Shown here: in pieces, positions 58,720 to 64,000 of the stretch
Layout: the number at the start of each line of letters is the position of its first letter
How positions within the stretch are numbered: the first letter of the stretch is position 1
Assembly (NCBI GenBank): GCA_045805605.1
Contig: JBJMKX010000021.1
Span: 19,944 to 83,943, forward strand
Direction of reading: 5' to 3'
Origin: DATBDE01 sp045805605
Lineage (GTDB): Bacteria > Actinomycetota > Thermoleophilia > Solirubrobacterales > Solirubrobacteraceae
Length of the DNA stretch: 64,000 nt
The notes under the pieces: generated by a model
What the model was told of the DNA's origin: nothing
What the model saw: the letters and a program-made list of their open reading frames with translations, nothing else
The model's database searches: none
Made by a program: the position numbers and the translations under genes

Positions 58720-59096
58720 GCACGGTCGCCGCCAAGGTGCTGATCCTCGACGGCTCGGACGGGCCGGAGCTGCCGCTCGTCGAGGGCGCCGGTGCCGCGC
58801 GCGCGATCGTCTGGCCGGGCATGGGGGCGAAGGCGCGGTCCCTGCACCACATCTGGCTGGCGCCCGACGCGCGCACGGTGCGGCAGCGCCACTCCGGCGA
58901 GGCCGTCTACTACGTCGTCAACGGCGACGGCATCGTGTTCGACAGCACCGCGGACGAGCGCCAGCCGCTGCGCGAGGGCGGGATGTTCCACATCGACGGC
59001 GGCACCGAGTACGTGGTCGAGGCGGGCGAGCGCGGGATCGAGCTCGTGGGCGGACCGGCGCCGGCCGACCCCGCCCTGTACGAGGGCATGGATTGA
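58716..59096 (+). CDS. Cupin-domain protein 2
   Basis: A 126-residue single cupin. RQRHSGEAVYYVVNGDGIVF carries the first motif and EGGMFHIDGGTEYVVEAG the second, with the expected metal residues only partly kept. GTG 58716 overlaps the first cupin stop (GTGA). It starts with the block ARAIVWPGMGAKARSLHHIW, similar to ARLVVWPGVGAWTANMNYVR in cupin 3, indicating duplication. Binding or enzymatic role unknown. Confidence 0.82.
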   Translation: MSTVAAKVLILDGSDGPELPLVEGAGAARAIVWPGMGAKARSLHHIWLAPDARTVRQRHSGEAVYYVVNGDGIVFDSTADERQPLREGGMFHIDGGTEYVVEAGERGIELVGGPAPADPALYEGMD

Positions 59097-59099
59097 CCG

Positions 59100-59489
59100 A
59101 TGGCGGTCCGGGTCTTTCACCGCGACGAGTCCCAGGTTCGCCTGCCGCCGATCGCCGCCGATGCGCGCCTCGTCGTCTGGCCGGGCGTCGGCGCGTGGAC
59201 AGCGAACATGAACTACGTCCGCATGGTCCCCGGCGAAGAGAACGTACCTCACGCCCACGCCGAGTCCGAGGACACGATCTACGTGCTCAGCGGCGAGGCG
59301 ACGGTGCGCGACCTCGACCATGGGACCGAGGACGTGGTGCGGGCCGGCCAGGTGGTCTTCATCCCCGCCGGCCTCCGCCACCAGGTCGTCGGCGACCGCG
59401 GGGTCGTCGTGGAGAGCGTCGGCGGCCCCTGCCCGGCCGACCGCGTGGCGCTGCGCGCTGCCGGGCTCTTGGACGAGGACGCCGGGTGA
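59100..59489 (+). CDS. Cupin-domain protein 3
   Basis: A 129-residue single cupin. The complete metal motif is HAHAESEDTIYVLSGEATV and the second motif GQVVFIPAGLRHQVVG. It begins three bases after the stop of cupin 2. It shares the WPGxGA opening with cupin 2, so the two are tandem duplicates, and this copy has the better-preserved metal site. Its stop overlaps the nitrilase start (GTGA). Confidence 0.84.
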   Translation: MAVRVFHRDESQVRLPPIAADARLVVWPGVGAWTANMNYVRMVPGEENVPHAHAESEDTIYVLSGEATVRDLDHGTEDVVRAGQVVFIPAGLRHQVVGDRGVVVESVGGPCPADRVALRAAGLLDEDAG

Positions 59490-60340
59490 GCCGCAGCGCG
59501 ACCGTCGGGCTTGCCCAGCTCACCGCTGAGCTCTATGCCCCCGAGCAGAACCGCGCGATGGCGAGCCAGGCACTTGGGGAGCTGTTCCGGCGCGGCGCGG
59601 ACCTCGTCGTCCTGCCCGAGCTCATGTCGTCCGGCTACGGCACCGACCGCGGGCGCCTCGAAGCGATCGCCGAGCCCGTCGATGGACACACCGTCGAGAC
59701 GTGGTGCGCCGCGGCGGCGCGCGGAGACGGCCTCGTGGCGGGCGGGTTGTGCGAGCGCGACGGCGACCGCATTTTCAACACGGCCGTGCTCGTGAACGGC
59801 GACGGGGTGCTGCTCCACTACCGCAAGCTGCACCTCTTCGCGGGAGAGAAGCTGATCTTCACTCCGGGCGACCTCGGGCTGCCCGTCGCCGAGACGCCGC
59901 TCGGGGTGATCGGCTTGTGCGTCTGCTACGACCTGCGGTTTGTCGAGACCGTCCGCGCGCTGGCGCTGCAGGGCGCCGACCTCGTGGCCGTCCCTACCGC
60001 CTGGCTGCCGGGGTTCGACCGTGAGCGCTGGGACAGCGCCGGCTACGCGCCACAGGCCCGCGGCGTGCTGCTGCAGGCCAACCTCGACCAGGTGTACATC
60101 GCATGCGCGTCGCAGGCCGGCAGCAACCGCGAATCCGATTTCCTCGGTTCCTCGCTTCTGTGCGACCCGTACGGGAAGACGATCGAGGGGCCGTTGTCGC
60201 GGAGCCGGCCTGAGCTGGCGACGGCCACGATCGACCTCGATGCCGTGGCTCGGGCACAGGAACGTGAGGCCCTCATCAAGCCGCGAGAGGACAGGCGCAC
60301 TGACGTCTACGGCCTGGTGGTCGGGGGCCAGGTGTTGTGA
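59486..60340 (+). CDS. Nitrilase-superfamily carbon-nitrogen hydrolase (omega-amidase-like)
   Basis: A 284-residue hydrolase with the full catalytic triad: Glu in VVLPELMSSGYGT, Lys in HYRKLHLFAGEK and Cys in IGLCVCYDLRFVETV. Omega-amidases such as alpha-ketoglutaramate amidase have this pattern; the pAO1 nicotine cluster also carries such an enzyme. It would remove ammonia from a ring-opened amide. GTG 59486 overlaps the cupin 3 stop. In this context (hydroxypyridine hydroxylase, cupins) a ring-cleavage product amide is the natural substrate. Confidence 0.88.
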   Translation: MSRSATVGLAQLTAELYAPEQNRAMASQALGELFRRGADLVVLPELMSSGYGTDRGRLEAIAEPVDGHTVETWCAAAARGDGLVAGGLCERDGDRIFNTAVLVNGDGVLLHYRKLHLFAGEKLIFTPGDLGLPVAETPLGVIGLCVCYDLRFVETVRALALQGADLVAVPTAWLPGFDRERWDSAGYAPQARGVLLQANLDQVYIACASQAGSNRESDFLGSSLLCDPYGKTIEGPLSRSRPELATATIDLDAVARAQEREALIKPREDRRTDVYGLVVGGQVL

Positions 60341-60371
60341 TGCACGAACGAATCGACCGGAGGAACGAGAC

Positions 60372-61178
60372 ATGAGCGTCGACGCGCAGGCCATGGGTGT
60401 GGAGGTCACGCAGAACGGAGCTCGCTGGTTCCGCATGGTCGACCTGAGCCACCCGCTCAGCTTCCACACCCCGGGCTGGGTGGGCTACCCGGGCATGAAG
60501 CAGTACTACACGCAGACGCTGCAGACCAACCGCGTGGTCTCCCAGCGCATCGAGACCTCGCTTCACGTCGGCACGCACATCGATGCTCCGCTGCACCTGA
60601 CGCCCGGAGGCGCCGACATGGCCTCGATCGGCCTGGAGCGCCTCGTCCACGAGGGCGTCGTGGTCGACATCTCCGACGCCGTCGGCCCTTTCGACGAGAT
60701 AAAGCCACACCACATCACTGACCGGATCGACGTCAAGCGCGGCGACATCGTCATCTACCACACGGGTTTCGCGGCCCACTACCTGGGCGGCGAAAAAGAG
60801 GACCTGACCACCTACATGTGCCGCCATCCCGCGGGCGGGCGCGAGCTGGCCGAGTGGATCGTGGAGATGGACCTCGCCTGGACGGGGTCGGACACCGGCT
60901 CGGCCGACCATCCGATGAACACGACGATCAAGAACATGCGCCCCGACATCCGGGCCGAGTACGAGCGGACCCTCGACACGAGCCTGGAGGAGCGCTGGCC
61001 CGACGAGGACCTGTTCGTAATGCACCGCGTGCCCTTCCCGCACGACATCATCCACGCCGAGAACGTCGGCGGCGACCTCGCGAGCATCGGCACCGCCCGG
61101 TGCGTGATCGGGGCGTTCCCCTGGAAGTTCATCGGCGGTGAGGCGAGCATCTGCCGGATCATCGCCTTCTTCGAGTGA
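60372..61178 (+). CDS. Cyclase/kynurenine-formamidase-like hydrolase, copy 3
   Basis: A 268-residue cyclase-family metal hydrolase. MVDLSHPLSFHTPGWVGYPG opens the domain, HVGTHIDAPLHLTPGG is the metal motif and DIVIYHTGFAAHYLGG the active-site strand. It has an additional Arg/Glu-rich middle (EYERTLDTSLEERWPDEDLF). ATG 60372 is preceded by GGAGGAACGAGAC. It follows the nitrilase with a 31-base gap, and converges with the deaminase-like gene. Confidence 0.88.
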   Translation: MSVDAQAMGVEVTQNGARWFRMVDLSHPLSFHTPGWVGYPGMKQYYTQTLQTNRVVSQRIETSLHVGTHIDAPLHLTPGGADMASIGLERLVHEGVVVDISDAVGPFDEIKPHHITDRIDVKRGDIVIYHTGFAAHYLGGEKEDLTTYMCRHPAGGRELAEWIVEMDLAWTGSDTGSADHPMNTTIKNMRPDIRAEYERTLDTSLEERWPDEDLFVMHRVPFPHDIIHAENVGGDLASIGTARCVIGAFPWKFIGGEASICRIIAFFE

Positions 61179-61241
61179 CCGGGGTCGGGGGTGGCCGACT
61201 TGTCATCGCCCAGCCCTGAGGCACTGAACCGACACTCGCGT

Positions 61242-62738
61242 TCAAGGGCGCAGGTACGCGTCGACGTCGAGGTCGGTGGCCTCGACACGCGCATACATCT
61301 CCGCGACCAACGCCTCGATCACGGCGGCGTCCGCGGCCCGGTCGCCGACCAGGGCGTCGACCGCGTAGCGCGTCGACTGCTCGTTTAGGCGGGGCAGATC
61401 GATGCCCGTCGGCGTGCCTTCGCTGACCACAATGCGACCGCCGACCACGACCGTGCGGACGTCGGCGCTAGGCACTCCGTAGACGAGCTGACGCACGGCG
61501 TCGTTGAGTGGGGTGAGCGCGGGCGCATCGAGCGGCAACAGGAAGAGGTCGCCGAGTGCCCCCGGCTCGATCCGCCCGAGGCGCTCGGCGTGACCCATGT
61601 GGATGCTCGCCGCCGAAGTGCACATCTCCAACGCCTGGGCGGCGGTGGGCCAGCGATGGAAGTCGCCGCCGCGTGCCTTGTGCACCAATGCGGTCATCTT
61701 CGCCAGCTCGAGCATGTCGAGGGTCTCGTCGCAGCCGCGGCCGTCCGTGCCGAGGGCCACGCGCACACCGGCGTCCCGCAGCGCGGGGAGCCGGGCGATG
61801 CCATCACCGAGGCGCAGGTTGCTCAGCAGGCAGTGCACCGCCGGCGTGCGGGTGCTCGCCATCAGTTCGATGTCGCGATCGCTCAGCCAAACCGTATGCA
61901 CGAGCGTCGCCTCGGGGCCGAGCATCCCCCGATCCGCGAGCCGCTCGACAAACGACTTGCCGTGCCAGCGCCGCGAGGTGAACGCCTGCGACTTGGTCTC
62001 GAGCACGTGCGTCTGCCACACGAGCCCGCGGTCCCGGCAGAACGCGAGCGACTCATCCAGCAGCGCGTCGGTACAGCGCTGCGGCGCCGACGGACCCAGC
62101 CCGATGCCGATCTGACCGCCCGGCTCGTGCCACCGGTCCACGGCAGCGCGCGCGAGCGCCATGATGCCATCGAGCGTCGGTGGCGCCGCCTCGCGCGCTG
62201 CCGCCCCTGCCGCGTCGTCGAGCGGCAGGGACTCCGCGAACGGCTTGTCGGCGACCCCTAGCAGGATGGTCGCCCGCATGCCCGCATCGCGATACGCCTG
62301 CACCACGGGCTCGAGCGTCTCCAGGGTGATCTCGGGCGCCTCGAACAGGAAGTCGACACAGCCAGTGGTCCCGCTGCCCAGCATGAGCGCAGCGCCGAGC
62401 GCGGTGCGGACGTAGATACCCTCCGCGCTCAGCGGCTCGGCGCGCGTCACCTGATGCGAGTGCACGAACCACAGGTCGAGGGGGAGGTTCTCGTACAGGC
62501 CCGGGTTGAAGTTCTCGCCAGAGTGATAATGCGCGTTGATCAGGCCCGGCGCGACGAGCATCCCACTGGCGTCGAGACGCTCGACACAGGCGGGCGCGTC
62601 CAGTCCGAGCCCGACGGCGCTGATCCTGCCGTCCTCGATCAGTACGTCCTGTGCTTGCAGGTCCTCCCCGAGGATCCGCCCCCCATGTACCAGAAGCCCG
62701 CCCGTCGCCGGAGTGCCTTCGTGGTCGGGCGCTGCCAT
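61242..62738 (-). CDS. AtzA/TrzA/guanine-deaminase-like amidohydrolase
   Basis: A 498-residue amidohydrolase. HxH motif NAHYHSGENFN, WQTHVLETKSQA, LVHTVWLSDRDIEL and VALGTDGRGCDETLDM give the metal ligands and catalytic His/Asp, typical of triazine hydrolases, guanine deaminases and S-adenosylhomocysteine deaminases. It probably deaminates an amino-heterocycle. ATG 62738 is chosen on the family start; upstream in-frame codons give a shuffled Arg-rich sequence. It diverges from an ACMSD-type gene (53-base gap). Confidence 0.86.
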   Translation of the reverse strand: MAAPDHEGTPATGGLLVHGGRILGEDLQAQDVLIEDGRISAVGLGLDAPACVERLDASGMLVAPGLINAHYHSGENFNPGLYENLPLDLWFVHSHQVTRAEPLSAEGIYVRTALGAALMLGSGTTGCVDFLFEAPEITLETLEPVVQAYRDAGMRATILLGVADKPFAESLPLDDAAGAAAREAAPPTLDGIMALARAAVDRWHEPGGQIGIGLGPSAPQRCTDALLDESLAFCRDRGLVWQTHVLETKSQAFTSRRWHGKSFVERLADRGMLGPEATLVHTVWLSDRDIELMASTRTPAVHCLLSNLRLGDGIARLPALRDAGVRVALGTDGRGCDETLDMLELAKMTALVHKARGGDFHRWPTAAQALEMCTSAASIHMGHAERLGRIEPGALGDLFLLPLDAPALTPLNDAVRQLVYGVPSADVRTVVVGGRIVVSEGTPTGIDLPRLNEQSTRYAVDALVGDRAADAAVIEALVAEMYARVEATDLDVDAYLRP

Positions 62739-62791
62739 TGGTCGAATGTATTCCCATCGCCGCCGCCAAGGCCAGTAGGCGCGGGGCCTCG

Positions 62792-63763
62792 ATGACCATC
62801 GACGTCCATACCCACTTCCTCCCCGCAACGCTTGCCGCGGCGCTCCGCCGCCACGGCGCCAGACCCCGCATTGTCGATGGACCCCAAGGCGCTCACATCG
62901 AGTACGGGGAAGGCAGTGGGCACGTGGTCCTCCCCAGCATGGGCAACATCGAGCTCAGGCTGCAGGAGATGGACGCACACGGCATTGACGTCGCCGTGCT
63001 GGGCACCAACGTCCCGGGTGTGGACTGGATGCCCGCCCGGGAAGCTTCGGCCGCTGCCCGCGACATAAACGACGAACTCAACGCGCTCGCCGGCGCGCAT
63101 CCCGACCGCTTGGCGGTCCTTGCGACGTTGCCCATGAACGTGCCCGAGGCGGCCGCGGCCGAGCTTGAGCGCGCCGTTGGCGACGGCGCCGTCGGCGCGA
63201 TGATCTACTCCAACGTCGCGGGAACGCCGCTGGATGGCCCGGAGCTGACGCCCGTTTTTGACGCGGCGGCCGCCAGTGGCGTGCCGCTCTACATCCATCC
63301 GGCCCACCCCCTTGTCGCACAGGACATGGACGCCTACGCCCTCATCCCAACGCTCGGCTTCCTGGTCGACACGACGACCGCCGTCTTGCGGCTCGTGCTC
63401 GGAGGCCTATACGAGCGGCATCCCGATCTCCCGCTCGTGCTCAGTCACGCCGGCTCACTGCTCCCGCAGCTCGTGGGCCGCATCGACATCGAGGCAGCGC
63501 GCATGCCGAACGGCATGGGCAAGCTCTCGACGCCGCCAAGCGAGTCCCTGGCGCGGCTCTACACCGACGCGGTCTGCGCGTGGCCGCCGGCGCTGCGGTC
63601 GACGCTCGACTTCCTCGGAGCCGACCGCATCATGTACGGCTCGGACTACCCGTTCTGGGACCCGCAGCTCACCTTCGACGCGCTCGACGGCGCCGGGTTC
63701 TCAGATGATGTGCTCGAGCGGATTCGCAACGGCAACGCCCGGCGGCTATTCGAGCTGGGCTGA
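62792..63763 (+). CDS. ACMSD-type amidohydrolase (amidohydrolase 2 family), copy 3
   Basis: A 323-residue metal hydrolase or decarboxylase. TIDVHTHFLPATLAAALRRH begins the protein; LYIHPAHPL, LVLSHAGSLLPQLVGRID and IMYGSDYPFWDP complete the metal and active-site set. Unlike copies 1 and 2 it has a GSDYPF block, so it belongs to a different subgroup, nearer to true aminocarboxymuconate-semialdehyde decarboxylase and gamma-resorcylate decarboxylase. ATG 62792 is near the family start; no strong Shine-Dalgarno is seen. Confidence 0.86.
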   Translation: MTIDVHTHFLPATLAAALRRHGARPRIVDGPQGAHIEYGEGSGHVVLPSMGNIELRLQEMDAHGIDVAVLGTNVPGVDWMPAREASAAARDINDELNALAGAHPDRLAVLATLPMNVPEAAAAELERAVGDGAVGAMIYSNVAGTPLDGPELTPVFDAAAASGVPLYIHPAHPLVAQDMDAYALIPTLGFLVDTTTAVLRLVLGGLYERHPDLPLVLSHAGSLLPQLVGRIDIEAARMPNGMGKLSTPPSESLARLYTDAVCAWPPALRSTLDFLGADRIMYGSDYPFWDPQLTFDALDGAGFSDDVLERIRNGNARRLFELG

Positions 63764-63839
63764 GCAGCCGCCGGCGAAACCATCCGCCTTCGCGCGGGGA
63801 CTGAGACGCTCGCGGACGCGCCGCCGGTGGCGCACGGTC

Positions 63840-64000
63840 GTGGCCATCGAGGCCAGCGAACCTCACGCTCGTGTCGGGCGACCTGCGCGCCGCGGCTGAC
63901 GCCATCCGCCTGAGCCGCGCGACGCTGCGCACGATCAAGCAGAACCTCGGCTGGGCCTTCGGCTACAACCTCGCGGCCCTGCCGCTGGCCGCGATCGGAC
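63840..64000 (+). pseudogene. Fragment of a heavy-metal P-type ATPase with a frameshift, cut by the window edge
   Basis: From about 63862 the plus strand encodes LTLVSGDLRAAADAIRLS then TLRTIKQNLGWAFGYNLAAL, which is the conserved end of P1B-type (copper/zinc) ATPases. Immediately before it VVAIEAS matches the preceding ATPase motif (VAIEAS) but in another frame. One extra A near 63859-63860 separates the two frames, and nothing upstream resembles the rest of the ATPase. So it is a degraded remnant. It continues beyond 64000. Confidence 0.75.

Overview
The window is about 70% GC, densely packed and rich in GTG/TTG starts. Most neighbouring genes overlap by 4 bases (ATGA/GTGA). The gene types (CoxG/L/M/S sets, CocE-like and amidohydrolase families, GAF-type sensor kinase, leaderless-looking starts) suggest a soil actinobacterium, perhaps of the Thermoleophilia (Solirubrobacter/Conexibacter-like). 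That placement is inference. No rRNA, tRNA, CRISPR array, insertion sequence or phage gene was seen. Nearly all of the 64 kb is catabolism, transport and regulation.

Region A (1-13058, minus strand) is one long operon-like run. It has three molybdenum-hydroxylase large subunits (two with complete S and M partners), a flavin oxidoreductase of the old-yellow-enzyme type, a membrane-anchored CoxG, an alpha/beta hydrolase very like 2,6-dihydroxypseudooxynicotine hydrolase, and a GntR regulator at the distal end. None of the large subunits has the CO-dehydrogenase active-site loop, so oxidation of N-heteroaromatic compounds is more likely than CO oxidation. Region B (13110-16596, plus) has asparaginase, a small ribbon-helix-helix-like protein, a DUF1989 enzyme carrying a second copy of that domain, and an allantoinase/dihydropyrimidinase-like hydrolase. 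Region C (16589-19876, minus) has AzlC/AzlD and EamA exporters and a triple-RidA protein.

Region D (20023-29297, plus) is a BMP-type ABC importer (nucleoside or base-like solutes), two isochorismatase-fold amidases flanking a metal amidohydrolase, and a cytosolic GAF sensor kinase with a CitB-like response regulator. Region E (29303-41749, minus) has a short two-gene unit (hydroxyisobutyrate-dehydrogenase-like, CocE-like) followed by a ten-gene operon headed by an XRE-cupin regulator: two M24 proteins, D-hydroxyacid dehydrogenase, SDR, acyl-CoA-dehydrogenase-like protein, a carboxymuconolactone-decarboxylase/AhpD-like protein with an in-frame UGA, an amidohydrolase, a citramalate-synthase-like enzyme and a VOC protein. 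Region F (41892-49019) has an EamA exporter and two minus-strand units with cyclases, zinc alcohol dehydrogenases, a HisD-like dehydrogenase, an SDR and an OsmC-like protein, also with an in-frame UGA. Region G (49314-56741, plus) has an aldehyde dehydrogenase, a complete branched-chain-amino-acid-type ABC importer and a Gfo/Idh/MocA oxidoreductase. Region H (56755-64000) has a 2,6-dihydroxypyridine-3-hydroxylase-like FAD monooxygenase divergent from three cupins, a nitrilase/omega-amidase and a cyclase, then two amidohydrolases and a broken P-type ATPase remnant.

The strongest discovery is a pair of probable selenoproteins. In both the CMD/AhpD-like gene (36151-36696) and the OsmC-like gene (43552-44094) an in-frame UGA replaces the redox cysteine, the reading frame and family similarity continue to a normal end, and a hairpin resembling a bacterial SECIS follows at the right distance. 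A second theme is relatedness to nicotine/hydroxypyridine catabolism at both ends of the window (dihydroxypseudooxynicotine-hydrolase-like and dihydroxypyridine-hydroxylase-like enzymes). Two short motifs recur upstream of several of these units and are candidate operators: TATGTATTACGATC, and GTAAGYGAYGCT.
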